Of a stretch of DNA of 64,000 nucleotides, positions 35,523 to 48,800 are shown in pieces. The stretch lies in NCBI GenBank assembly GCA_944472135.2, contig CALYDD020000391.1:1-64000 (forward strand). The letters are read 5' to 3'. Position 1 is the stretch's first letter; each line of letters starts with the position of its first letter. The DNA is from Trichobilharzia regenti (taxonomy: Eukaryota > Platyhelminthes > Trematoda > Strigeidida > Schistosomatidae). The position numbers were made by a program, and so were the translations under genes. The notes beneath the pieces are model-generated. The model had not been told where the DNA came from and made no database searches. It worked only from the letters and a program-made list of their open reading frames with translations.

Positions 35523-35571
35523 GTACTGCCGATGATTCCCAAACTAGGATGAAACAGCAGCTGTCCAGTAC
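35523..35571 (+). ncRNA. Hammerhead-like motif, U4C core (plus strand)
   Basis: Mirror of 13487-13535, with GTACTG at 35523-35528, CCGATGA at 35529-35535 and CAGTAC at 35566-35571. Confidence 0.65.
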
Positions 35572-35655
35572 TCCCTGGTTTTCAATGGTTCTCTAACTGA
35601 TATCAATCCGTGATCAACTCGTAAAACATAACTAATCCTTACAAACCAAACTATA

Positions 35656-36167
35656 GTAAGTAGGTAAAGCAATTAGGAATGTAAGTAAGTAAGTGACTAA
35701 GGAAAGTGAGTAAGTAACTAAGTAAAGTCGACATGTAAGTAAAAAAGTACAGAAAGTAAGTAAATAAGGAAATAATTAAATCAATTAAGTAAATGAAGTA
35801 AGGGAGTAAATAATTAAAGTAATTGTTGAAGTAATTAAGTAAAGTAAATACCTAAGTAAGGAAGTGTAGTAAGCAACTAATTAAGTAAGGAAGTAAGTAA
35901 TTGAAAGAGTAAGTATGTATGAAAGTAAGTTAAGTAAGTAATTATATAACTATGAAAATAATTTAATAAAGTAAGCTTGTGAGTAAGTAAGAAAAGCATG
36001 TAACTAAGTAGGCAAATATAACAAGTAAGTTATGTAAGCAAGTTAAGTAAGTAAGTAAGTAATTGAGTAAACTAACAAAATGAATAAGTGCGTGAGTAAG
36101 TAAGCAATGTAAATCAGTAAGTAGGTAAGCGAAGTAAGTAGGTCACACAGTAACGTAAGTAAGTAGG
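35656..36167 (-). repeat. Degenerate (TTAC)n array
   Basis: Array between the foldback and the right gypsy element, aagt on the plus strand. Confidence 0.9.
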
Positions 36168-36479
36168 TGATATATATCCATATAATATGTGTGTTTGTTT
36201 GACAGTCGGTTATATTTTGCTGTGTATACATGGATCGATATTCCATTATAATTAGCCAACCATGTTAAGACTGTCTATTGATTTGTTCATTTTGAATATT
36301 CTCTCACACACTTGTTTCACACACTTGTTCGGACATTCAGATATTTTGCTCTCACACACTTGTGTGACATTGATTCTCCTGGTGTTTTGGAAAATAGAAG
36401 TATCATCGCAAACCTAGTGGTCTTCTGATTTCCGTCTTTCTTGCGTCAGGACTATTAAATTCTCGACCAGTACATAACA
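36168..36479 (+). repeat. 5' LTR of right gypsy element
   Basis: 312 bp, starts TGATAT and ends ATAACA. Differs from the right 3' LTR only at tgtgtat/tatgtat near 36223. Confidence 0.93.
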
Positions 36480-36485
36480 ATAATT

Positions 36486-36496
36486 TGGCGACGGGG
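36486..36496 (+). promoter_or_regulatory. Primer-binding site of right gypsy element
   Basis: TGGCGACGGGG, six bases after the 5' LTR, same as on the left. Confidence 0.6.
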
Positions 36497-36502
36497 AAAA
36501 CT

Positions 36503-39500
36503 ATGGACTCTTCTAAATTGGAATTACCATTTGAACGACAAATGAAATTAATGGAAATGTTCGTCAACCAACAGACAGGTCCAACTTCACCTTCAAGCAA
36601 CCCCAATCATACCATGCTACCATCTGTCGACGGCATTGTGAACAGTATTTCACAGTTCAATTATGACCCAGAGGCTAATGTCACTTTTGACACATGGTAT
36701 CAACGTTATAAGGATTTATTCACTGTTGATCTCGCCTCACAAGATGATGCCTGGAAGGTGCGAGTGTTGTTACGTAAATTGGGTCCCGCAGAATATGAAC
36801 GGTACTGCAACCTAATTTTACCCCAGAAACCACGTGACAAGTGTTTCGATGATACAATAAAGCTGCTGCGGGAACATTTTGGAGACCACTCCTCATTATT
36901 CAGCATACGTTATCGTGGCCTCAAGCTGACAATGAATGAAAATGATGATTTTCTTACTCACGTTGGCACAGTCAACCGAGAATGTGAGAGATTTCGACTC
37001 AGGTCCTTAACAGATGATCAATTCAAAGCCTTGATTCTCATATGCAGTCTTCAATCTCCTCGTTTCACAGATATCCGAACTCGACTGCTCAATCAGCTAG
37101 AACAAAATCCTAAGTTAACTCTACATGACATAGCTGATGAATATCAACGGCTGATTAATTTGCAGAAAGACACACACCTGGTCGAATCAACACCTTCGAG
37201 AAGCTCTGATATTCGTGCATTACGAAAGAGCAAAAATCTCTCATCATCCAGTCCTGACCCACCTACTTCTAATGTTCCGCGGAAATCTACACATACTCGT
37301 CCAACTTCTCAAATTACTGCAAAGAAGACCCCACCATCACCATGCTGGCATTGTGGCGCGTGGCACTTTGTAAAGTCTTGCCCATACAAAAATCATCGTT
37401 GCAGCAAGTGCAAAATCATCGGTCATAAAAATGGTTTTTGTCAGCCACGCAAACCCAGATATCACAATCCAGCGAAAGCTCGACAAACTGTTGGTCCTAA
37501 ATCCCCAAGGAGATCATTGAGTCTACTCGCAACCTGTCAAGTCATAATTTCATGTATGCGGAAATATCTTGACCTTCAGATGAATGGTCATGATGCACGT
37601 CTGCAGCTAGATACCGCCTCTGATATTACTGTTATATCAGAGAAACTTTGGAATAATATTGGCAGACCACCAATCGCAAATACTTCTCAGACTGCTGTCA
37701 GCGCCTGTGGTGGGCGCCCCAAACTAATTGGTGAACTCGAATGTTCTACTTCCTTCCGCAATATCAAATTCACAGGAATTTGTTACGTCACCAAGAGTGA
37801 TTTAAATCTTTTGGGACTTGATTGGTTCGATCGTTTACATCTGGCTGATGTCCCACTTAGTTCTGTATGCAACGCAGTTAACAAGGATAAAAATTCAGCC
37901 AACTCCTTTTCTGATTTATGCAAACTATTTGCACCTGTTTTTCAACCCGGATTAGGTCACTGTACCTCGCTGCAAGCTACCTTTCGAGTATTACCAGACG
38001 CAAAACCGGTTTTTCGCCCAAAGAGGCCAGTCCCATATGCATCTGTACCAAAAGTTGACGAAGAATTGGAGAGACTGCAACAACAAGGCGTATTAACACC
38101 AGTCACGTACTCGGCATGGGCAGCACCCATCGTCGTTGTCAAGAAAGCGAATGGGTCCCTACGTATTTGTGCTGATTTCTCTACTGGGTTGAATGCTGCA
38201 TTAGAACAGCACCACTATCCTTTACCTACGCCGGATGATTTATTCACTGTTTTAAATGGTGGATCTTATTTTGCAAAACTGGATCTTGCTGACGCATATC
38301 TACAAGTTGAAGTAGCCCCAGAATGCCGAGAACTCCTTACCATTAATACACATCGCGGTTTGTTCCAATACAACAGATTACCTTTCGGAGTTAAAACTGC
38401 CCCAGCTATTTTCCAACAACTGATGGATACTATCTTGGCAGGTATTCCGGGTGTTGCCGTCTATCTTGATGACATCTTGGTGGTAGCGAATTCTATAAAC
38501 GAACTTTACAGCAGGACAGAAGCTGTCTTGTCACGCATGCAGGACAACGGTCTACGACTACGCTCAGAGAAGTGTCAGTTCTCCTTGAGATCTGTCAAAT
38601 ACCTTGGATTTATATTTGATGCATCGGGTAGACGTCCAGATCCTGACAACATACGTGCTATAAAAGAGATGCCCGCACCTACTGACGTGCCTTCTTTACG
38701 CTCTTTCTTGGGATTAATTAGCTATTACTCGGCTTTTCTCCCTGCGCTGCATAATGTTCGACACCCCTCAATCGACTACTCGAAAAGAATGCAACCTGGA
38801 AATGGTCCGAAGCTTGCAGATCAGCTTTTGAAAAGTTGAAGTCTATGTTAACTTCTGAATTGCTTCTGACACATTATAGTCCAACACTTCCAATTATAGT
38901 TGCAGCGGACGCTTCAGCAAGCGGAGTGGGAGCTGTCATTTTACATGTCTTCCCAGATGGTTCACAAAAAGCAATAATGCATGCATCTCGAACACTAACT
39001 GCGGCAGAAAAGAAATATGCACAAATTGAAAAAGAAGCCTTAGCTTTAGTTTTCGCCGTACGACGTTTCCATAAAATGATCTACGGCCGCCGATTTACCT
39101 TGCTGACAGATCATAAACCGTTACTTTCCATTTTCGGATCTAAATCAGGTATCCCGGTACATGCAGCTAACCGACTACAACGCTGGGCAATAATATTACT
39201 TGGATACGATTTCGATATTAAATACAACCGAACTAACGAATTTGGTCAAGCCGACGCTCTATCTCGGCTAATTAGCGACTATCCTGCATCAAGTGAAGAT
39301 ATGGTAATTGCATCGATCGCCACCAAAGACTATGCAGTTAACCTCATCGACAATGCTGTTCGATCTCTACCAGTAACGTTTGCAGAAATCCAGCGAACTA
39401 CAAGCACCGATGCCACCTTACGACGTGCTACACAGTATGTATCCAGTAATTGGCCAAAGATTAAATATAGTGGAGACCTAAAACACCTGTTTGCCCGTCG

Positions 39501-40662
39501 TGATTCCTTATGTGTTGTAAAAGATTGCTTGATGTTTGGAGAACGCGTAGTGATACCTGAAGCATTACGAAATAAACTCCTGAAACAGTTTCACATGGGA
39601 CATCCTGGTATTCAGCGGATGAAGAGTATTGCTCGCAGCTACGCATACTGGCCTAATATGGATAAGCATATTATCGACTTTGTTCAACGATGTTCAAAAT
39701 GTCAACAATCAGCAAAGCTACCCCACCAGCTACCTCCCGTACCGTGGCCTCCAGCATCCCATCCTTGGTCCAGAATTCATATTGATTTCGCTGGCCCTAC
39801 AAATGGTGCATATTATTTAGTGGTGGTAGACGCTTTTTCTAAGTGGCCAGAAGTTATACCAATGGTTTCGCCGACAACGTCCCAGACTCTCAAAGCGCTC
39901 ACTGACATATTCTCCCATCATGGTCTCCCAGAAACCATAGTTACAGACAATGGTTCGCAGTTTACCTCTCATCAGTTTCAGCAGTTCTGTCGTCAAAATG
40001 CTATCGAGCATATGTTCACACCGCCGTATCATCCTCAGTCAAACGGCCAAGCGGAACTTTTTGTCGACACTTTGAAGAGAGCCTTACTCAAAGCAGAGGG
40101 AGAGGGGACACCATTTGACATCATCCAAAAATTCTTGATGGTGTACCGTACAACGGCGAATGAGTCAACACAGAACAAGAAATCGCCGGCAGAAATTCTT
40201 TACGGACGCAAACTTAGAACGATTCACAACTCAATGTTACCACTGACACCCAAACGTGCCGACGCATCATTTCGGAATGAAAAAAAATTTGATGTTGGTG
40301 ACCCTATCTATGTCCGCGACTATCGAGCAGGACATAAACCTTGGAATAAAGGTTCCATCGCAGCACGACGTGGTCGAGTTATGTACGACATGAAAGTTGA
40401 TAATGATTTATGGACCCGTCACTACAATCAGTTGCGTCCAAGAAACCCAAATATCCCTACCAGTACACAGTCATCCCTACCTCTGGATATTCTCTTGGAT
40501 ACTTTTAACTTACCTAAGACTGACAAAACAGAAAAGCAAAAGTGCGCAGCCCCGACAACTCCAGACAAAGCAGAAGCCGCAAACTCAACAAGAAGACGAA
40601 GCAACAGACGTCGACAACAAACTGAACGGTTTCAGTTAAACCCCAAGAAAGCACTCTATTAA
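36503..40662 (+). pseudogene. Gypsy gag-pol, single frameshift (right)
   Basis: Same domain order as the left copy. A 1-nt deletion near 38765 (acacccctca here, acaccctctca on the left) falls between reverse transcriptase and RNase H; the gag-protease-RT frame ends at 38839 and RNase H-integrase continues in another frame to 40662. RT YLDD and the integrase catalytic triad are still present. Substitutions against the left copy cluster in the N-terminal 420 and the C-terminal 200 residues, with no amino-acid change in the middle 770. Confidence 0.93.
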
Positions 40663-40677
40663 TCATCAATCTTCTCG

Positions 40678-40687
40678 AAAGGGGAGG
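40678..40687 (+). promoter_or_regulatory. Polypurine tract of right gypsy element
   Basis: AAAGGGGAGG directly before the 3' LTR. Confidence 0.85.
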
Positions 40688-40999
40688 TGATATATATCCA
40701 TATAATATGTGTGTTTGTTTGACAGTCGGTTATATTTTGCTATGTATACATGGATCGATATTCCATTATAATTAGCCAACCATGTTAAGACTGTCTATTG
40801 ATTTGTTCATTTTGAATATTCTCTCACACACTTGTTTCACACACTTGTTCGGACATTCAGATATTTTGCTCTCACACACTTGTGTGACATTGATTCTCCT
40901 GGTGTTTTGGAAAATAGAAGTATCATCGCAAACCTAGTGGTCTTCTGATTTCCGTCTTTCTTGCGTCAGGACTATTAAATTCTCGACCAGTACATAACA
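40688..40999 (+). repeat. 3' LTR of right gypsy element
   Basis: 312 bp. Carries the same four right-arm-specific variants as the 5' LTR. Confidence 0.93.
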
Positions 41000-42368
41000 G
41001 TAAGTATGTATGTTAGTAAGTAAATAAGTAATGTAAGTATCTAAGTAAGTAATTAAGTAACTAAATTAAATAAGTAAGTAGTTATGCAAATAAAGTGAGT
41101 AAGTCACTGAGTAAGCTAAGTATGTAAATAAATAATTAAAGTAAGTAATTAAACAAGTAGAGTGATCAAATATTTCAGGAATGTGAGCAAGTAAGTTAGT
41201 CAGTAAACTAGGGAAATATATAAGGAGTAAACAAGTAGGTAAAAAAGGGAGTAATGTAAGTGAGTATTTAAGGTAAGTAATTAGGTAAGCAAATAAGTAA
41301 AGTAAAAATGTAATAAGAAAAAGTAAGTATGTTAAATTAGTATGAAATGCAAATAAGTAAGTAATAGAAGAAGTAAAGGAATTATGTAAATCGATTTGTA
41401 AGTAAGTAAGCAAGTAAAGCAAGATATCACGTAAGTTTGTAAAAAAATTATGTAAGTAAATAACGTAGGTATACATGTAAATTAAGTAGGTAATTGAAGT
41501 AATCAACTAAGTCAATAAAGTAAGCAAGTATTTTTGTAAGTAATGTTAGTAAGTATGTGAGTTAGTAGTAAAATAATTAAGTAATTAGTTAAATAAGTAA
41601 TGTAGGCAAATAAATAAATCAATAGATTTAGTAGGTATGTATATAAGTAAAGTGAGGAGGTAAGAAAGCATGTAAAGTAAGTAAGTGTATAAGTAATTTA
41701 TTAAGTAAGTCAATTAAGTAAGTAAGCAAACAAGTAAGTAAAGTGGCTAAATAAGTAAAGTAATTATGCACGTCATATAAGTAAGTAAAGAAGTAAACAA
41801 TGTAGGAAATTAAGTAATTCAGTAAGAAGACTGAGTAAGCAGGTAAGTAACGTAAGTGAGTACTTAAGCAAATGAAAAAATATGTAAGTGAGAAATTTGA
41901 GTAAGTGAGTATGTAAATTAAGTAAGTAAGCAATTATGAACGGTAAGTAATAAAGAATGTATGTAAAGTGAGAAATTATGTAATTAAGTCAGAAATAATT
42001 GTAAGTTCAGTAAAGTAGGTAAATAAGTAATTAGAAAATTAAAATGAGTCATTTCAATAAGTAAGAAAGTAAGTAAGCAACTGAGTAAGTAAATAAGTGA
42101 ATAAATTAATTAAGTCAATGAAGTAAGTTGGTAAAGCAAGTAAGTCAGTTACTAAGTAAAATATGATATTAATCAACTAAGTAAAGTAAGTTGGTAAGTA
42201 AGAAAGGTAAGTGGGTGAGTATGAATTATAAGATATTAAGTAATTGAAGAAGTGAAGTTATTATGTAAATACGTTATGTAAGTAGGTAAGTAAGTAAGTG
42301 AGTAAAGTAAGAAAATAAGTAAGCTTGTAAAGTAAGAAAGCAAGTGAAGTCAGTAAGTAAGTAATTCA
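41000..42368 (-). repeat. Degenerate (TTAC)n array
   Basis: aagt-rich on the plus strand; mirror of 6697-8057. LTYL-type frames on the minus strand are artefacts. Confidence 0.93.
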
Positions 42369-42597
42369 GGTAAACAAAATCCCCACAAAACCAATACTTG
42401 AAAATTGATCTGATGTTCACTAGTGACTGGCCCTATTCAGGCAGTTAACCTGGGGTTCTAGTGGGAAGCCGTGACCAGTAGGGTAAAGCAGGTTGAAGAT
42501 GAGGCAGTAACTCATCGAAGAAGACATTGTGAAGTGGTTGCGCTATGTCGTGAATCGGCAGAAGTTAGAATTGGAGGACCATTGGATCGGGTCCCAG

Positions 42598-42652
42598 TGG
42601 CTCAATGGTCTACGAGCTCGCCTTGTAACCAGAAGGTCCTGGGTTCGAATCC
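42598..42652 (+). promoter_or_regulatory. Internal pol III promoter (A and B boxes)
   Basis: TGGCTCAATGG and GGTTCGAATCC spaced as in a tRNA gene, just upstream of the hammerhead. Confidence 0.75.
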
Positions 42653-42662
42653 TGGTGGATGC

Positions 42663-42708
42663 GTACTGCTGAAGAGTCCCAAACTAGGACGAAACAGCTG
42701 TCCAGTAC
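42663..42708 (+). ncRNA. Hammerhead ribozyme (canonical core)
   Basis: Stem I GTACTG (42663-42668) with CAGTAC (42703-42708); core CTGAAGA (42669-42675); stem II GTCC/GGAC (42676-42679, 42687-42690); GAAA (42691-42694); short stem III CAG/CTG; GTC at 42700-42702 with predicted cleavage after 42702. Identical in core to the left copy. Confidence 0.85.
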
Positions 42709-42835
42709 TCCCAGGTTTTCAGTGGTTCTCTAACTGATGTCAGCTCATGATTAAATACTCCATGCAATCAAACAATTTCCCTATAACCCCGTACTTGAAT
42801 TAACTATGTAATTCAATATATACCTCAAATGTTAA

Positions 42836-45800
42836 AATTAGTAATGTAAGTAATTAAATAATCTAATTAATTAAGTAGACTGATACTAAAGCATTTAGGT
42901 AAATTAATTAAATATGTCAATTAAGGCAGTAAGGAAATAAGTATTTGTAGTTGGTAAATATATAAGGAGAGTAATTATGTAAGTAAATTACGGAAGTAAG
43001 TAAAGCAGGAAAATAACTTATTTAGTAAGAAATGTAAGTAAGCATGTAGGTGACTTGATTTAGTAACTAAATAAATAAACCATGTAAGTAGGTAAGTAAA
43101 GAAAGTAAAAAATAAATAAGTGAAGTATAGATGTAAGTAAATTATGCATGTCCGTAAATAAAAATAAGGTAAGAAAGTGAAGTAGGTATGTATGTAAGTC
43201 AATAAAGTAAGAAAGTATATTGGTAAAGTACGAAAGTAAATAAGCCAGTGAGTAAAGTGACTAAGAATGTAAGCAGAGTAGGTTAGTAAATAAGTAAGTT
43301 AGTAAAGTAAGTAAGTAAATAAGTATGTACATCAGTAAATAAGTAAGTAAGTCAGTAAGAAAATAAGTAAGCGTTTAAGTAATTAAATTAGGCGAGTAAG
43401 TAATAGACAATTAAGTATGTAAGCAATTAAATAAAGTAATTACGTAAGTCAATGAAGTAAGTAAGTAAGTTAGTGTTGAGAGAAAGTAAGTAACACAAGT
43501 AAGTAATCAAGCCAGTAAATTAAGTAGTCATGTAATTAAATAAAGTAAATAACGTCAGTAATTATGTAAATAAATAATTTCGGCAAGTCAACTAAATAAT
43601 TAGGTTAGTGAAGTAAGAAAAAATGTGAGTCAGATAGTAAAGTAAATAAGAAAAATGTGGTATCAGTTAGTAAATATGTAAGTTAGTAAAGTAAGTGAGT
43701 AAATAAGTATGTGCGTCAGTAAGTATGTAAGTAAATAAATAAATAGAGTAATTAAAGTAATTCAATATATCAATGAAGTATTGAGGCAAGTAAGCAAGGA
43801 AACTATGTGAGCAAATATGTAAAGTAATAAAATAAGTCAATCAAGTAAGTAAGCATGTTAAATAAGTAAGTAATTAGAGCAATTATGTAAGTCAGTTAAC
43901 TGAGTAAGGAAGCAAATTAAGAAAATAAAGAAATCAGAAGAAAAAGTAAGTAAGTAAAATTATGTTAGTAATTAGGTAAAGAAAGTAAGTAAGTAAATAA
44001 TAAAAATAATAATTTAGGTAAAGTCAGCAAGTGCGTAAGAAAAGTAGAAAATAATTAGGTATGTATAGTGAGCAGATTAATTAAGTGAGTATGTAAATTG
44101 AATAAGTAAGCAAATAAGTACATAAAGTGAGTAAGTAAGTAAGAAAAAACGTAAGGTAGGAAAGTAAGTAAGTAAATAAGATAGGTAAGTAAGTCAATTA
44201 GGGAAATAAGTAAGTAATTATGTAAGTGAGTAAATTGGGTAAGTAAAAAATAAGGTAATTACATAAGTAAGAAAATGACTAAGTAAGTAATTATGTAAGT
44301 AAGCAATGTAAGCAAATAGGTCAGTAAATAAAAGAAGCAAGTAAGTAATTAAGTAGAGCTAGTTAGTAAGTAATAAGGTGAATAAATAAATTAGGTAAGG
44401 CAGTAAAGTAATCAAATAAGTGAATAAGGTAAGTACGCAAGTAAGTAAGTAAAGTTAATATGTAAGGAAAGTTAACAAATAAGTCAATTAAGTTAGTTAG
44501 CAAGTAAGTAAGTGAAGTAAGAAAGTAAGTGAGTCAGTAAGTAAAGTAAGTGTGTAAGTTAATTCATTAAGTAAGCAAGTAAGTATGTAAGTAATTAAAG
44601 TAAGTATGAAAGTAAAATGAGTAAGTACGTAAGTGAGGAAAATGACTAAGTAAGTAATTATTTTAGTAAGTACTGTAAGCAGATAGGTCAGTAAAGTAAG
44701 TAAGTAAACGTTTAAGTAAGAAAACTAAGTGAGCACGTGAGTGAATAAAGTAAGTATGTTAGTACGTAAGTAAAGTAATTAGGTAAGTAGGCAAGTAAGT
44801 AAAAAAGAAGGTAATTAGGTATACTTTAATAGCAGTTAAGTAAAGCAATTAAAAGGTAAGTAATTAAATTAGGTAGGTAGCTAAGTAAAGTAATGATATA
44901 AGTCATTATAAATGTGAGTGAGGAAGTGTGTGAGTAAATATGTAAGTATGTAGGTCAACAAAGTAAGTAAGTAATTATAGTATTTCTGTAAGTCAATTAA
45001 GTAAGCAAGCAAATAATTGAATAAACTAAGTAAGCAAATTAAGTCAGCAAATTAAGTAAGTTAGAAAGTAAGTGAGTAAATAAATTAAGTGAGTAAAAGA
45101 AGTAAACTGAGTACGTGAGAAAATAAGTCACTAATTTAATTAACTAAGTAAAGTAAGTATGTAATTAACGTAATAAGGTAAGTACATTATGTCAAGAAGT
45201 AAGTAAGTAAAGTGGGTCAGTTCAAAAGTTAGTACGTAAATAAAGTAAGCAAGTATGTATTTAAAGCAAAATAAGTAATTAGGAAAGCAAAACGATTAAG
45301 TAGGTAATTAAATAAGTAAGTAACTAAAGTATGTAAATTAGTGAGTAAAAAAGGAAAGTAAGTAAGTAAATATGTGAGTGAATAAAGATGTAAGTAAGAA
45401 GAGTGAGTAAATTAGGTAGGTAAGAAAATAACTAGATTAATAATTAAGTAAGTAACATAGTAAAACAAGTGAGTAAGTAAGTGAGAAACAAGGTAAAGTA
45501 AAAAAGTAGCTAAAGTATGTAAGTACGTTAGTGAATCAACAAGTAAATCAATAGGTTAGTAAGTAAGACATTGAATTATATAAGTTATATAAATAAATAT
45601 GTTGGTAAAGTAAGTTAAAAAGTAAGTAAGTAGGTAATTGACCAACGTTAGTAATTAGAGTGAGTAAGTAGCTAAATTATTCATTAAACAAGTACGTAAC
45701 CTAATAATTAATGAAACAATAGCAGTAAGCAAGTAAGTATGTAAGTAACTGAAGTAAGTAGATAGGTGAATAAGAAAGATAATTAAATAAGCATAGTAAG

Positions 45801-48800
45801 CAACTGAATAAGTCAGTGAAGCAAAGAAGGAAAAAAACTTAATAAATAAGTCAAACAGGTATGTAAGTAATTAAATCAATTAATTAAGTAAAAAAGGAAA
45901 AAAAGGAAGTAAAATAGTTTATTAAGTAAGCAATATAAGTAAGAAAGTAAAGTACATCAATACCTAAGTTAGTTTGTAAGGTAAGTAATTAAATCAGTAA
46001 GTAAGAAAGTAATTAGGAATAGTAACTAAGTAAGTAAACCATTATATTAAATAAGTAAGGTGAGCAAGTAAGTAAGGTAAATAATTACGAATGTTGATTG
46101 AATAAGTACGTGAGTAATTAAAGTAGGTAAGTAATGTAAGCAAATATGTGAATAATTAATAAAAAAGATTAGGTGGGTAAATGGACAATTAAGTAATTAA
46201 ACAAAATAAATAAGTAAAAAAATTAAGTAAGTAGATAAGTAAAGTAGAAATAAGAACGTAATTAAAGTATGTAAGTTAAGGAGTATGTAAAGTAAGTAAG
46301 TAAGTATGTAAAGAAAACAAGCAAGTTAAGTAACTAACTAAGTAAATTAAGCGAGTAAATAAGTAGGTAAAGTAAGCAAGTAAGCTATTAAGTAAGTAAG
46401 TAAGTAAAGAAAATAGGTCAATAAAGTAAGTAAATAAGTACGTAAATAAAGTAATCAAGTAAGCAAGTGAAATAACTAAGTAAGTTAACTATGTAAGAAA
46501 ATTAAGTAGTAAGCAAGTAGTTAAGTGAAGTAAGTAAGTAAGAAATATAATTTGGTTTGTAAATAAGTAAAGTATTAAGTAAGTAAGTAAGTAACGTAAT
46601 TATGCAAATAAAGTCAGAAATTAAGTTAACAAAGTATGTAAGAAAGTAAGTAATTAAAGTAAGTCGAATTAGTGAGTATGTAAAGTAAGTAAGTAAGTAA
46701 GCAATTAAGTGAAGTAAGTTAGTAGTTAAGCAAGTGAAGCAAGTAAGTAAGTAAAGTAATAAGTATGTTAGTAAGTATGTAAGTGAGTCAATTAGGCAAG
46801 CGACTGAGCAACCAAGCAACTTATGTAAGTATGCAACTAGGAAATTAAAGTAAGTGAGTAAAGTAAGAAACTTTGTAAGTAAAGTAGTTAAGTATGTAGG
46901 TAACTGATTAAAGTAATTGATTAACGTATGCAAGTAAATAAGTAATTACGTAAGCTTGGAACGTGAGGAAGTAATTAAGTAACTAAAGTAAGAATTTAAA
47001 GCATATAAGTAAATAACTAAGTAAATTAGGTAAGTAGTAAGTTAGCACGTAAAGTAAGTAAATAAATAATTTAGAAAGTAAAACCAGTGAGTAGGTAATT
47101 AAGTAAGTAACTAAAGTAAGTAACTGAGTGAGTAAATAAGTAAAGTAAGTAAGTAAATATGTGAGTGAGTAAATAAGCAAATAAGTAGAGTGAGTAATTA
47201 AGTACGTAGGTGAGTAAAATTAGTAAGAAAGTGAGGTATGCAGGAACATTAGCATGTAAGCAAATTCAGAAAGGATATAAGTAAGTTATTGAGGTAAGTA
47301 AGCTAACTAATTGAATAAGTAAGTAAGTAGATAAGTAACATAATTTTTATGTAAGTAATGTAAGTAAATAAGTAGGAAAGTAAAGTAAGTCAGTACCTAA
47401 GTAAGCAAGTGAAGTGAGTAATTAAGTCAGTAAGTAAGAAAGTAATTAAGATAAGTAACTAAGCACGTGAATCATTATATCACATAATTAAGTAAGCAGG
47501 TAAGCAAGTAAGTAAATAAAGTAAGTGAAGTAGGCAAGTAAGTAGGAAATAAGGTAAGTCATTAATTAAAGTAAGCAAGTAAGTGATTAATGTAAGTGAA
47601 TTAATTGAGTATGTAAAGAAAGTAAGTAACTAAATAAGGTAAGGAAGTGGGTAAATAAGGTATGTAGGTCAGTAAAGTAAGTAAGAGTACGTAAGTAAAG
47701 TATGTAAGTAAGAATGTAAAGTTATTGCGTATGTCAAATTAGTAAGTAAATAAGTAAGCATGTAAGTAAATACAAAAGGTAAGTAGGTAGATAAGTAAGG
47801 TATTTAGGTTAGTCAACTAAGTAAGTAAGCACGTAAGTAAGTAAATAGGTAAAATAATTATGTAAGTCAAAGAAGTGAGTAAGTAATTAAGTATGTTAGT
47901 AAATGAAGTAAGTTAAATAACTTAGTGAGTGAATTATTTAGTAAGTAGGTAAAGAATGTAAGTAGATCAGTTATGTAAGTAGTTAAGTACGTAAGAAAAG
48001 TAAGAAAGGACGTAAAGTAAGTAATTTAATACAGTTATTATGTAAATCAATTAATTTTGTAAGTAAGTAGGCATGTAAGTAATTATGTAAGTAAGTAAGT
48101 TGATTTAGTAAGTATGTAAGTAAACAAAATAAGTAAGTGAGTAAGTAAGTAAACTAAATATATAAGTCATTAAAGAAACTAAGCGAATAAGTATGTAAAG
48201 TAGGTATGTAACCAAGTAAAGTAATTATGTAATTCATTCAAGTATGGAAGTTAGTAAGTAGGTAAGTAAGTGCGTAAGATAGTAAGTAAAGTAATTACGT
48301 ATGTAGGTAAATAAAGTAAGAAAGTAAGTATATATGTCAAGTAAAGTAGTGTGAAAATCAGTAGTTAAAGTATATTTTATAATAAGCAACGTAGGTGATG
48401 TTAGTAGGCAATTAATTAAAGTAATTAAGTTAATGAAGTGAGTATGTAAAATAAGTATGTAAGTACGTAAAATAAAACAGTAAGTAGGTTAAATAAGTAA
48501 GAATAACGTAAGTATGTAGATCAGTCAAGTAAGGAAATAAGTAAATTAAGTAAGCAAGTAAAGTAAGTAAGCAATGAGGTAAAGTAATTAAGTAAGTGAA
48601 TTATGTGAGTAGGTAAATAAGTTTGTAGGGAACTAAAGTAAGCAACAAAGTAAACTAAGTAAGTTACAAAGTAAGTAAATAAAGTAGGTAGGCTATTATG
48701 TAGATAGGTAATGAAATAAGGTAGGTCAGTGTAGTAAGTAGGTAAATTTAGTAATTAAGGAAATAAAGTACTCAGGTAAGTAAGTAAAGTAATAAGGTTG

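Larger units (their letters stand above)
35199..35655. mobile_element. Foldback SINE derivative with opposed hammerhead motifs (right arm)
   Basis: Mirror of 13402-13858. Inverted repeats at 35199-35315 and 35506-35622 each carry a hammerhead-like motif; the loop holds the SINE 5' body. Confidence 0.8.
36168..40999 (+). mobile_element. Ty3/gypsy LTR retrotransposon, frameshifted (right arm)
   Basis: Plus-strand element at the mirrored site of the left copy, with identical flanking array, so it is the same insertion. The 312-bp LTRs differ from each other at one site. Flanks gtagg and gtaag. The pol frame is broken once. Confidence 0.95.
42369..42807 (+). mobile_element. Hammerhead-bearing tRNA-derived SINE (right arm)
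   Basis: Mirror of 6250-6688: 5' body, A box 42598-42608, B box 42642-42652, hammerhead 42663-42708 and 3' body. Confidence 0.8.
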
